From: JAJEEA01 sp965116765
Lineage (GTDB): Bacteria; Acidobacteriota; Vicinamibacteria; Vicinamibacterales; UBA8438
Direction of reading: 5' to 3'
Length of the DNA: 64,000 nucleotides
Assembly: GCA_965116765.1 (NCBI GenBank)
Contig: OZ220718.1
Span: 4,216,001 to 4,280,000 of the forward strand
The notes below the pieces were generated by a model. The model saw nothing but the letters and a program-made list of their open reading frames with translations, did not search any database and was not told where the DNA came from. Position 1 is the first letter of the stretch. Every line of letters starts with the position of its first letter. Both the position numbers and the translations under genes were made by a program. This document shows positions 51,862 to 61,601 of this stretch, one piece after another.

Positions 51862-53246
51862 ATGGGCAGAACACTCCTCCGGAAGGTCTGGGACCTCCAC
51901 ACGGTGCGTCCCCTGTCGACAGGGCAGACCCAGCTCTTCATCGGGCTGCACCTGATCCACGAGGTGACGACGCCGCAGGCGTTCGACATGCTGCGGTCGC
52001 GCGGCATCGGGGTGGCGTTCCCGGAGCGGACGTTCGCCACCACCGACCACATCATCCCCACCCTCGACCAGGCCCGGCCCTTCGCCGACCCGCTGGCCGA
52101 GGCGATGCTCTCGGCGCTGGAGCGCAACTGCCGGGAGTTCGGCATCCCGCTCTGGAACCTCGACAGCGAGCGCCAGGGCATCGTGCACGTCATCGGCCCC
52201 GAGCTGGGGCTCACCCAGCCCGGCATGACCATCGCCTGCGGTGACAGCCACACCTCGACCCACGGGGCGCTGGGCGCGGTCGCGCTCGGCATCGGGACGT
52301 CGCAGGTGCGCGACGTGCTGGCCTCGCAGTCGCTGGCCATGAGCCCGCTCAAGGTGCGCCGCATCTCCGTCGACGGCGAGCTGGCGGCGGGGGTGTTCGC
52401 CAAGGACGTCGTGCTCGAGATCATCCACCGGCTCGGCGTCAAGGGCGGCGTCGGCCACGCCTACGAGTACGGCGGCTCGGTCGTCGACGGCATGAGCATC
52501 GACGAGCGGCTGACCGTCTGCAACATGTCGATCGAGGGGGGGCGCGGGTCGGCTACGTGAACCCCGACGAGACCACGTTCGACTACCTGCGGGGGCGGCC
52601 GTTCGCGCCGGCGGGAGAGGCGTTCGACCGGGCCGTCTCGTGGTGGCGCTCGATGGCCTCCGACCCCGGGGCCGACTACGACGACGTGGTCGCCATCGAC
52701 GCGGCCGAGATCGAGCCGCGGGTGACCTGGGGCATCAACCCCGGGCAGTCGGTGGGGGTGAGCGGGCGCATCCCCGCCGCGGGGTCGAACGGCGGGGTGG
52801 CCGAGGCCCTCGAGTTCATGGGGCTCGCCGGCGGCGACCCCATCCGGGGGACGAAGATAGACGTCGCCTTCGTCGGGTCCTGCACCAACTCGCGGCTGTC
52901 GGACCTGCGCGAGGCGGCGCGCATCGCCAAGGGGCAGCGGGTGGCGCGCCACGTGAAGGCGCTGGTGGTGCCCGGCTCCCAGGCGGTGCGGGCGGCAGCC
53001 GAGGCCGAGGGCCTCGACCAGGTGTTCCGCGAGGCGGGGTTCGAGTGGCGCGGCGCGGGGTGCTCGATGTGCCTGGCCATGAACCCCGACCGGCTCGAGG
53101 GGCGGCAGGTCTGCGCCTCGTCGTCGAACCGGAACTTCAAGGGGCGCCAGGGCAGCCCCACCGGCCGCACCCTGCTCATGAGCCCCGCGATGGTGGCGGC
53201 GGCGGCGGTGGCCGGCGAGGTGACCGACGTGCGCGCGGTGCTCTAG
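51862..53246 (+). CDS. leuC: 3-Isopropylmalate dehydratase large subunit, with one frameshift
   Basis: LeuC with LeuD isomerises 2- to 3-isopropylmalate in leucine synthesis, using a 4Fe-4S cluster. The first part ends TVCNMSIEGG at about 52540. The second continues in another frame as YVNPDETTFDYLRGRPFAP. One extra G in the seven-G run (52535-52541) restores SIEGGARVGYVNP, giving 461 residues, the normal length. Cluster ligands are in GSCTNSRLSD and CSMCLAMNPD; substrate motifs TTDHIIPT and GDSHTSTHGALGA are intact. The break is probably a base-call error. The ribosome site is AGGAA. Confidence 0.93.
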
Positions 53247-53263
53247 CCGCCGGGAGGAGTCCG

Positions 53264-53857
53264 TTGTCCACGCGCGAGATCGACCGTATCGAAGGCACCG
53301 GAATCCCCGTGCGCGGGGACAACATCGACACCGACCGCATCATTCCCGCGCGGTTCCTGAAGGCGATCACGTTCGACGGACTCGGCGACCACGTCTTCGA
53401 GGACGACCGCGCGGCGATGCCCGATCACCCGTTCTCGAACCCCGCCTACGCGGGGGCGCGGATCCTGCTCGTGAACGAGAACTTCGGCTCCGGCTCGTCC
53501 CGCGAGCACGCCCCGCAGGCGCTGAAGCGCTGGGGCATCGACGCCTGCGTCGGCGAGTCGTTCGCCGAGATCTTCCGGGGCAACTCGCTCGCCATCGGCC
53601 TCGCGTGCGTGACCGCGCCGCGCGACGTAATCGGCGGCCTGATGACGCGGGTCGAAGCCGCTCCCGCCTCCCCCCTGGCCCTGTCCGTGTCGGATCGCGT
53701 GCTCGAGGCGGGCGGGGAGCGGGTTGCCGTCACCGTCGAGGACCAGGTGCGCGACGCCCTCCTCGCGGGAACGTGGGACGCCACCGGGCTGCTTCTCGAC
53801 GACTTCGACGTCGTCCGCGGCGTCGCGTCCCGCGTGCCCTACGTGCGCGGCTTCTGA
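53264..53857 (+). CDS. leuD: 3-Isopropylmalate dehydratase small subunit
   Basis: The 197-residue swivel subunit has GDNIDTDRIIPARFLK, then ILLVNENFGSGSSREHAPQA, the substrate loop, and NSLAIGLACV. The start is a TTG at 53264 just after GGGAGGAG; no ATG or GTG fits better. The gene starts 17 bases after leuC and is probably co-translated. It completes the isomerase. Confidence 0.95.
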   Translation: MSTREIDRIEGTGIPVRGDNIDTDRIIPARFLKAITFDGLGDHVFEDDRAAMPDHPFSNPAYAGARILLVNENFGSGSSREHAPQALKRWGIDACVGESFAEIFRGNSLAIGLACVTAPRDVIGGLMTRVEAAPASPLALSVSDRVLEAGGERVAVTVEDQVRDALLAGTWDATGLLLDDFDVVRGVASRVPYVRGF

Positions 53858-53897
53858 CCCGCGGCGCCCGTGGTCCGGCGGCTCGAGCCGGCTCGGC

Positions 53898-54050
53898 GTC
53901 CCGCCCGACTCGCCAGCCCGGTCCGATCCGCCAATCGTCGCGTCGCGACCCGGGGAGCCGCGTCGGGGCTCTGCGGGCGCGAGCGCCCGCGGCGCAGCCG
54001 CCCGACCGACCCGGCGGAAGTCCGCGCCGTTCTGCGGCGCAGAGCCCTTG
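53898..54050 (-). repeat. Dispersed hairpin repeat, divergent copy F
   Basis: On the minus strand GGGCTCTGCGCCGCAGAACG and its complement form the hairpin (about 54018-54046). GGTCGGTCGGGCGGC and later GACGATTGGCGGATCGG follow, as in the other copies but with an insertion between. The hairpin begins four bases after the stop of the LysR gene, as expected of its terminator. Confidence 0.55.
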
Positions 54051-54054
54051 CCCG

Positions 54055-54987
54055 TCACCGCGGCTTGCGAGACGGGGGCCGCCCTGCCGTCCCGGGCTTC
54101 CTTCGGTCGGCCGCGTGGGCCCGGGCCGCCTCGAGAAAGGCGGCGGCGGCGTGCGACGACTCCCCGGTCCGGCGATAGACGAGCCGGAGGTCGCGGGGCG
54201 CGCGCAGCTCGGGCACCCGCACCGCCGCGAGCTGGCCCCGGGTGATCTCGGAGAGCGCGCACCGCCGCGGCAGCAGCGCCACTCCCAGGTCCATCTCGAC
54301 CGCCCGCTTGATGCCGTCGAGGCTCGGCAGCGACATCTGGATGTTGATCGACGCGTGGTGCTCCTCGAAGAGCCGCAGCACGAGGTCGCGCCGCGGCGAC
54401 GGGTCGTTGTGCGCGATGACCGTCTGCCGCCCGAACTCGCTCATGGTGATGGTGTGCCGGCGCGCCAGCGGGTGCTCGGGATGCGTCAGCATGACCAGCT
54501 CGTCGACGCCGAGCCGCACCGACCGCAGCCCCCGCTCTCCCGGCGGATAGGTCACCAGCCCGAAGTCGAGGCTGCGGTCGAGGACCTCGCCCGGGATCTG
54601 CCGCGAATGCACGCGGCGCATCTCGACCTGGGCGTGGGGGTGTTCCTGCCGGAACCGCTCGACGATGGGCAGCAGCACGTGGACGGCCGCCTCGTTCACC
54701 CCGACGACCACCCGGCCCCGCCGCAGCTCCTGCAGCTCGCGCACCGCGTCCACCGCCTCGTTCCTGAGGCGCGACATCCGCTCGGCGTAGTCGAGCAGGA
54801 TGGCGCCGGTCTCGGTGAGCCGTCCCCCCTTCGACGACCGGTCGAACAGCCGCTCGCCCAGCTCGTCCTCCAGCCGCCGGATCGCCTGGCTCACCGCGGG
54901 CTGGGTGCGGTGCAGCCGCGCCGCCGCCCGCGAGAAGCTCCGCTCGGCCGCGACCACCTGGAGCACCTGAAGCTCGTGCAGTTCCAT
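54055..54987 (-). CDS. LysR-family transcriptional regulator
   Basis: The 310-residue regulator has the winged helix-turn-helix (LQVVAAERSFSRAAARLHRT, QPAVSQAIRRLEDELGERLF) and a substrate-binding domain (GRVVVGVNEAAVHVLLPIVE onward). It sits between leuCD and leuAB and is divergent from leuA, across an AT-rich gap. This is the usual layout for a LysR protein controlling its neighbour, so it may activate leu genes in response to a pathway intermediate. That role is inferred. Confidence 0.88.
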   Translation of the reverse strand: MELHELQVLQVVAAERSFSRAAARLHRTQPAVSQAIRRLEDELGERLFDRSSKGGRLTETGAILLDYAERMSRLRNEAVDAVRELQELRRGRVVVGVNEAAVHVLLPIVERFRQEHPHAQVEMRRVHSRQIPGEVLDRSLDFGLVTYPPGERGLRSVRLGVDELVMLTHPEHPLARRHTITMSEFGRQTVIAHNDPSPRRDLVLRLFEEHHASINIQMSLPSLDGIKRAVEMDLGVALLPRRCALSEITRGQLAAVRVPELRAPRDLRLVYRRTGESSHAAAAFLEAARAHAADRRKPGTAGRPPSRKPR

Positions 54988-55001
54988 TACGCCGGCACTC
55001 C

Positions 55002-55043
55002 ATAAACAGTATTTATCAAATCGTAATCATTATAAACTTGACT
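55002..55043 (+). promoter_or_regulatory. AT-rich LysR/leuA control region
   Basis: ATAAACAGTATTTAT (55002-55016) is a 5-base-arm palindrome with a T-N11-A core, like LysR boxes. It lies 15 bases from the LysR start. An AT-rich run leads to TTGACT (55038-55043), a possible -35 toward leuA. This is the most AT-rich stretch of the window. The remaining 200 bases to leuA show no other feature. Confidence 0.5.
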
Positions 55044-55256
55044 TCTCGCCCGGCTGAACATGAACTAGAGACACGGCCGGGGGGACTCTCCCGAGGGTCG
55101 GTCGGGCGGCAAGTGGAGCCGCGGGCGGCGGTTTTCGGTGCGGGCGGCCCGTGGCCGCGGAGCGGCGCAGACTGCCGGCGGAATTGGCGGCAATCGGCGT
55201 CGTCGGCGACGGTTTCCGGGCTAACATCAACAAGACACAATCGAGGGAGAGACACC

Positions 55257-56435
55257 GTGGCGGACGACAGACTGATCATCTTCGACACCACCCTGCGGGA
55301 CGGCGAGCAGGCCCCCGGCTTCTCGATGAACACGGCCGAGAAGCTGCAGCTCGCGCGCCAGCTCCAGGTGCTCGGGGTCGACGTGATGGAGGCGGGGTTC
55401 CCCATCGCGTCGAAGGACGACGCCGAGGCGGTGCGCCTCATCGCGTCCGAGATCGACGGACCGGTCATCGCCGGCCTCGCCCGCTGCAACCCCGCCGACA
55501 TCGAGTGCGCGGCCGAGTCGGTGAAGCCGGCGCGGCGCTCGCGCATCCACACGTTCATCGCCACCTCCGACCTGCATCTCGAGCGGAAGCTCCGCATCTC
55601 GCGCGACGAGTGCCTGCAGTCGGTGGTCGACAACGTCAAGCTGGCCCGCTCGTTCACCGACGACGTGGAGTTCTCGGCCGAGGACGCCACGCGCAGCGAC
55701 ACCGACTTCCTGTGCCGCGTCGTCGAGACCGCCATCGACCGGGGGGCGACGACGATCAATCTGCCGGACACCGTCGGCTACTCGACGGCAGACGAGATCG
55801 AGCAGTTCTTCACCGGCATCATCGGCCGCGTCCCCAACGCCGACCGGGCCGTGTTCAGCGCGCACTGCCACGACGACCTCGGGCTGGCCGTCGCGAACTC
55901 GCTCGCGGCGGTGCGCGCCGGCTGCCGCCAGATAGAGTGCACCATCAACGGCATCGGCGAGCGGGCCGGCAATGCGTCGCTCGAGGAGCTGGTGATGGTG
56001 ACGCGGGTGCGGAACGACCGGATGCCGTTCGCCACCGGCATCCGGACGACCGAGATCTACCCCACGAGCCGCCTGCTGTCCGAGCTGACCCACGAGCCGG
56101 TGCAGGCCAACAAGGCCATCGTCGGGCGCAACGCCTTCGCCCACGAGGCGGGCATCCACCAGGACGGGGTGATCAAGGACCGGCGCACCTACGAGATCAT
56201 GCGCCCGGCCGACGTCGGGGTGGCCCAGTCGACCCTGGTGCTCGGCAAGCATTCGGGCCGCCACGCGGTCAAGCAGCGGTGCGAGCAGCTCGGGTTCGAG
56301 CTGAGCCGGCTCGAGCTCGACCGCGTGTACCGGGCCATGATCGACCTCGCGGACCGCCAGAAGACGGTCGAGGACACCGACCTCGCCGCCATCGTCGCCC
56401 GCCTCCAGGCCGACCGGTCGGCCGGCGCCGCCTGA
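55257..56435 (+). CDS. leuA: 2-Isopropylmalate synthase lacking the C-terminal regulatory domain
   Basis: LeuA condenses acetyl-CoA with 2-oxoisovalerate as the first leucine-specific step. The catalytic barrel is complete: IIFDTTLRDGEQAPGFSMNT, the metal site HCHDDLGLAVANSLAA, and ECTINGIGERAGNASLEELV. The linker subdomain has VGRNAFAHEAGIHQDGV. The chain ends after 392 residues with TVEDTDLAAIVARLQADR, where most LeuA proteins enter the 110-130 residue leucine-binding domain. It may thus be feedback-insensitive, or act as a homocitrate- or citramalate-type relative. GTG at 55257 is the start, after GAGGGAGAG. leuB follows after 9 bases. Confidence 0.9.
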   Translation: MADDRLIIFDTTLRDGEQAPGFSMNTAEKLQLARQLQVLGVDVMEAGFPIASKDDAEAVRLIASEIDGPVIAGLARCNPADIECAAESVKPARRSRIHTFIATSDLHLERKLRISRDECLQSVVDNVKLARSFTDDVEFSAEDATRSDTDFLCRVVETAIDRGATTINLPDTVGYSTADEIEQFFTGIIGRVPNADRAVFSAHCHDDLGLAVANSLAAVRAGCRQIECTINGIGERAGNASLEELVMVTRVRNDRMPFATGIRTTEIYPTSRLLSELTHEPVQANKAIVGRNAFAHEAGIHQDGVIKDRRTYEIMRPADVGVAQSTLVLGKHSGRHAVKQRCEQLGFELSRLELDRVYRAMIDLADRQKTVEDTDLAAIVARLQADRSAGAA

Positions 56436-56444
56436 GTCGTCGGC

Positions 56445-57533
56445 ATGAAGGCGACGATTGCGCTGCTGCCGGGCGACGGCATCGGACCGGAGGTCACGGC
56501 GGCGGCCGAGCGGGTGCTGCGCGCGGTGGCCGGGCGGTTCGGCCACGCGTTCACGATGACCTCGCATCCGGTGGGCGGGGCGGCCCTCCGGGCCGGACGG
56601 CCGCCGCTGCCCGACGAGACCCGCGAGGCCTGCCTCGCCGCCGACGCGGTGCTGCTCGGGGCGGTGGGCGACCCCGCGTTCGACCGGGGCTCGAGCGAGG
56701 GCCGCCCGGAGACCGCGCTCCTCCAGCTGCGCCGCGCCCTGGGGGTGTTCGCCAACCTGCGGCCGGCGCGGGTCTGGCCCGGGCTCGAGGACGGCGGCGC
56801 GTTCAAGCCCGACCGCGTGGCGGGGGCGGACCTGCTCATCGTCCGCGAGCTGACCGGCGGCATCTACTACGGCGAGCCGCGCGGGGTGGCCGACGACGGC
56901 CAGTCGGCGTTCAACACCATGCGCTACTCGCGGCCCGAGATCGAGCGCATCGCCGAGGTCGCCTTCGAGAGCGCGGCCGGGCGCCGCTCGCGCGTCACGT
57001 CGGTGGACAAGGCGAACGTGCTCGAGACCTCCCGCCTCTGGCGCGAGGTCGTGACCGAGGTCGGCGCCCGGCACCCCGGCGTGACCCTCGATCACCAGTA
57101 CGTCGACGCCTGCGCCCTCCTCCTCGCGACGAGCCCGAAGCAGTTCGACGTGGTGCTTTCGGGCAACCTCTTCGGCGACATCCTCTCGGACGAGGCCGGC
57201 GCCGTGGTCGGGTCGCTGGGGCTCCTGCCGTCGGCTAGCATCGGGGGTCGGGGCGGGCTGTTCGAGCCCGTCCACGGGTCGGCCCCGGCCCTCGCCGGCC
57301 GGGACGCGGCCAATCCCATCGGGGCCATCGCCTCGGCCGCGATGCTGCTGCGGCACGCCCTCGGGGCCCACGCCGAGGCCGACGCGGTCGAGCAGGCGAT
57401 AGGGTCGGCGCTGGCCGACGGGCACCGGACCGCGGATCTCGTGACGGACGGGCGGACGACCGCGGTGAGCGGTTCCGCGATGACCCGGGAGATCGCGACC
57501 CGCATCGGGGACGGTGCGCCGGCCGGGGCCTGA
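56445..57533 (+). CDS. leuB: 3-Isopropylmalate dehydrogenase
   Basis: LeuB oxidatively decarboxylates 3-isopropylmalate to the leucine precursor 2-oxoisocaproate. The 362-residue protein has LLPGDGIGPEVTAAAERVL, the substrate arginines in LRRALGVFANLRPAR, ELTGGIYYGEPRG, SVDKANVLETSRLWREV, metal-binding FGDILSDEAGAVVGSLGLLP and the NAD site EPVHGSAPALAGRDAANPIG. Length and motifs are normal. It closes the leu cluster. Confidence 0.95.
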   Translation: MKATIALLPGDGIGPEVTAAAERVLRAVAGRFGHAFTMTSHPVGGAALRAGRPPLPDETREACLAADAVLLGAVGDPAFDRGSSEGRPETALLQLRRALGVFANLRPARVWPGLEDGGAFKPDRVAGADLLIVRELTGGIYYGEPRGVADDGQSAFNTMRYSRPEIERIAEVAFESAAGRRSRVTSVDKANVLETSRLWREVVTEVGARHPGVTLDHQYVDACALLLATSPKQFDVVLSGNLFGDILSDEAGAVVGSLGLLPSASIGGRGGLFEPVHGSAPALAGRDAANPIGAIASAAMLLRHALGAHAEADAVEQAIGSALADGHRTADLVTDGRTTAVSGSAMTREIATRIGDGAPAGA

Positions 57534-57587
57534 GCGGGAACGTTGCGCCCTCCGCACCCGGGGCGACGGGGGCGGTGCGGGTCGAAC

Positions 57588-57791
57588 GGAACCGGCCGTG
57601 TCGGGAACGGGCCGGACGGGAGCCGGCCCGGGACGGGGAACCGGCCGTGACGGGAGCCGGCCGTGCCCGGGAACCGGCCGTGACGGGGAACCGGCCGTGC
57701 CCGGGAACCGGCCGTGCCCGGGAAACGGGAACGGCCGTGACGGGAACGGCCGTGAACGGGCCGTGACGGGGAACCAGCCGTGACGGTTCGG
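57588..57791. repeat. Degenerate tandem repeat downstream of leuB
   Basis: About a dozen imperfect copies of a 15-17 base unit (ACCGGCCGTGACGGGGA and variants with TGCCCGGGA) follow leuB. Each unit contains the palindromic CCGGCCG or CGGCCG core, so the transcript could fold into many hairpins. It fills over half of the 374-base gap and may act as a terminator. No gene was seen in the rest. Confidence 0.8.
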
Positions 57792-57907
57792 TAAACGGCG
57801 CGTTTGCCCGATCCGTCTGAACGTCAGGGGTTCCCCGGCCGCTCCGTCGATGGAGCCGCGGGGGTGTCGACTGGGTCCCCCCCGCGATTCCAGCGACGGA
57901 ACCGGGG

Positions 57908-60900
57908 ATGTCGGAACGACGCATCATGAGAATCCGCTGTCTCGCCGGCGTCCTCGGCCGCGTCACGTTGCTGATTGCGGTCTCCACCGTCGCGGCGACC
58001 GCCGTCGCGGGTCAGGTTGCCCGCCTGTCCGGGGGGGGCGCCGCCCGGTCCGTAGCGGGGGGCGGCTCCGCCGAATCGACCGGCGCCGATTCGGTGGCGG
58101 TGGTCCCGTTCACCAACATCTCCCGCGACGAGCGGGACGACTGGCTGGGGCACGGCATCGCCGAGACGGTCGCGGCCGACCTCGAGACGCGGGACGCCTT
58201 CGCGGTGGTCGCGCTGGAGCGCGTCGCGGCCGCGATGGGCGGCGGCGCCGCGACCCGGGACGACACGTCGGCGGCGGCGCTCGGGCGCGAGCTGGGCTCG
58301 CGGTGGGTCGTGGCCGGCGGCTACCAGCGGATCGGCGATCGGCTGCGCATCACCGCGCGGCTCGTCGACACGCTGAGCGGCGCCCTCGCCGCCACCGCGA
58401 GGGTCGACGGATCCTTCGCCGACATCTTCGACCTGCAGGACCGGATTGCCGGCGAGCTGACTCGCAGCGCCGGTGCGCAGGTGGCGCTCGGCGCCGCTCC
58501 GGCGCCGGCGGGCGGCGGCCGCGCGCCGTTCGGCGCCGGGCGGGCCGACCTCGGGCGCGTCGCCCGCGCGGGCGGCCGGGCCCCGTTCGGTCCCGTCAGC
58601 GAGGGAGACGCGGGTTCGGACCGGTGGGCGGGGGGCGCCCGGAGTCGCTCGGCGTGGGCGCGGGCGGCTTCGGACCCGGGAGCGGCGGCGGTCGGCGGGT
58701 GGAGCAGCTCCGCGAAGGCGGCGCCGGCTCCGGACCTGGAGCCGCCGGCCGGCGCGCGGGAACCTCCAATGAGGGCTCTGGCGGTTTCGACTTCGAGCGC
58801 GCGATCCAGAACAGTCAGTTCGGCCGGCCGGGGCGCTTCGACTCGGGCGCCGGCGCGGCCCCATCCCCGAACGCGGGTAACGGCGAGGTGACCGGGGGCA
58901 TCATTCTGCCGCCGGCCGATCCGGCCACCCGGGCCGCCCCCGGCGGGTTTCCGCGTCGCGGGCCGGCGGGTTCCTCCGGCGGAACGCCCACCGGTGCAGC
59001 CGAGCGGCTCGCCGGGCCGCGGCCCGGCGGTCCCGCCACCGGTGCTGCCATGCCCCGCACGCCCGCCGCCGGCTTCGCCTCGGCCGCGTCGCTGGGCATC
59101 CTCGCCGGGCGGCCGAGCGTCACCGCGGTCCGGACGGCCCAGCCGCCGCAGATCGACGGCAACCTCGACGACGCAATCTGGCAGCGGGCCACCCGCATCA
59201 CCGAGTTCGTGCAGCAGAGTCCGCTCGAGGGGGAACCGGCGACCGAGGACACCGAGGTCTACCTCGCCTACGACGACACTCACATCTACTTCGGGCTGTA
59301 CGCCCACTACTCCGAGCCCTCGATGATGCGGGCGAACCGGGTCGACCGCGACCAGGCGTTCTTCGGCGACGACATCATCTCGGTCTACTTCGACCCGTTC
59401 CTCGACCAGCAGCGGGCGTACGTGTTCTCGGTGAACGGCTACGGCGTCCAGAACGACTCGATTCTCGAGGCGCGCTTCGGCAGCGGCAGCAGCGGCCGCA
59501 GCAGCCGGGGCGGCGGGTTCTCGATGGGCGGCCGCGGCAGCTTCACCGGCGTGCGCTGGGGCGACCGGTCGTGGGACGCCCTTTACGACACCGGCGGCAC
59601 CGTCGTCGACGACGGGTGGACGGCCGAGATGGCCATTCCGTTCAAGAGCCTGCGCTATCCCAGCCGCAGCACCCACCGCTGGGGGTTCCAGATCGCCCGG
59701 CGCATCCGCGGCAAGGACGAGACCGTCGTCTGGTCGCCGATGTCGCGCGACGTGTCGGGCCTGCTGCCCCAGATGGGGGTGCTCGACGGGCTCAGCGACC
59801 TGTCCACGAGCCGCAACCTGGAGATCCTGCCCACCGCCACCGCCATCCGGGTCGACAGCCTCGATCGCAGCTCGGGCGGGCTGACCGACGAGGCGCAGCC
59901 GGAGGGCGGCGTCAACCTCAAGTACGGCGTGACGTCGAACCTCACCCTCGACGTCACCTACAACCCCGACTTCTCGCAGATCGAGTCCGACCGCCCGCAG
60001 ATCGAGGTGAACCAGCGGTTCCCGCTGTTCTATCCCGAGATGCGCCCCTTCTTCCTCGAGGGGCAGGAGATCTTCAACATGCCGGGGCCGGTGAACTTCG
60101 TGCACACCCGCACGATCGTCGACCCCCGCTACGGCGGCAAGCTCACCGGCAAGGTCGGCAACACCACCGTCGGCGTGCTCGTCGCCAACGACGAGGCGCC
60201 CGGCAACCTCGGCGACGCCTACCGGGACAGCGACTTCCGCTACGGGAAGACCGCCGACGTGGTCATCGGGCGGGTGCGCTACGACCTGTACGCGGAGTCG
60301 CACATCGGGGCCATCGTCACCGACCGCGAGTTCCTCGGCGGGTACAGCCGCCTCGGCGGGCTCGACGGCAACTTCCGCTTGAGCGACGCGACGTCCATCG
60401 GGTTCCGGGCCATCACGTCGCAGAACCGCGACTGCGGGTCCTGGGGCGCGGAGGGCTGCGCGGGCGCGTTCGACGACACGGCCGGGAACATGTTCGACGT
60501 CGGCCTCCGCAGCAACGGCCGCAACCTGACCTACTTCGTGGCCGGCTACACCATCGATCCGGAGTTCGACACCGCGGTCGGGTTCGTCCGCCGGCGCGAC
60601 ATCAAGGCCGGCACCGGCAACGTCGGCTACCGCTGGTGGCCCGAGAGCTGGCTCATCAACTGGGGGCCGTCGTTCAACTACACCCGGAACTGGAGCTTCG
60701 AGAACGTCCTCGAGGACGAGATGGCCAACGCCGGGGTGAACTTCTCGTTCGCCAAGAACATCCGGGTGAACGCCGGCTACAGCCGCGACATGGAGCGGTT
60801 CGGCGGCATCAACTTCGACAAGGAGTACTACTCGCTCGGGGGCAACGTCAGCACGATCCGGGAGCTCTCGATCGGCGGGTTCTTCAGCTACGGCGACCAG

Positions 60901-61359
60901 GTGCGCTACGACCTCGCCAACCCCGCGAGCTCGTTCCTGGGGACCGGCGGCCGGGGCGGGGTCTTCATGTCGCTCCGGCCGTTCAGCCGGCTGCAGTCGC
61001 AGGTCAACATCAGCACGAGCAACCTCGTCGATCCCTTCTCGGACACCGAGATCTTCAACGTCAAGATCTACCGGGCGCTGACCACCTTCCAGTTCACCGA
61101 CCGGCTCCTGTTGCGGAACATCCTGGAGTACAACACGTTCCAGCGCACGATGGGCGCGAACGTGCTCTTCACGTACCGCATCAACTCCGGGACCGTGTTC
61201 TTCATCGGCTACGACGACCGGTACCAGCAGGGCGACCTGATATTCGACAGGGCGAACAGCCAGTACGCGTACCTGGGCAATCCCGTGTTCTACACGACGG
61301 ACCTCATGCGGACCAACCGCGCGTTCTTCACCAAGATCTCGTACCTGTTCCGCTACTGA
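57908..61359 (+). CDS. TolB-N-like domain fused to CBM9/DUF5916 outer-membrane protein, with one frameshift
   Basis: After a signal peptide (VTLLIAVSTVAATAVAGQ) residues about 55-190 form a TolB-N/FlgO-like domain (VAVVPFTNISRDERDDWLGH, RWVVAGGYQRIGDRLRITAR). A Gly/Ala/Pro-rich linker follows, then a CBM9-like domain (QPPQIDGNLDDAIWQRATRI, DDTHIYFGLYAHYSEPSMMR) and a DUF5916 beta-barrel ending in FTKISYLFRY. Frame 2 gives way to frame 1 near 58614; one more G in the GGG at 58612-58614 joins EGDAGFGPVGGG. The result is about 1150 residues. The barrel suggests an outer-membrane protein binding sugars or peptides. Confidence 0.82.
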
Positions 61360-61601
61360 TCACGCACCCCGGCGCCGTGGAGGCGGTTCTCCACGGCGCC
61401 GGGACGCCTCTCCCGAGCACCGTTGCGTCCCCTGACCTGCCGCCCGCACGCGTGTCCCCCCGCCGTCCGGCAAGCGCCCCGCGGCGCTGGCCGCGGTTCC
61501 CGGCCGCCCGCGCCCCGACGGGGAACCGGGCCGGCCGGAGCGGGTCGAATGGCGTCCTAAGGTCCGATGCCATGTATGCTGTTTAGTGAGCTCCGTCGAC
61601 G

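Noticed and set aside
52535..52560. Programmed frameshift in leuC at the G run
   Set aside because: No stimulatory structure was evident, and three other genes in the window show the same single-G loss, so sequence error is simpler.
57588..57791. CRISPR array
   Set aside because: Units are contiguous and degenerate with no unique spacers, and no cas gene is present.
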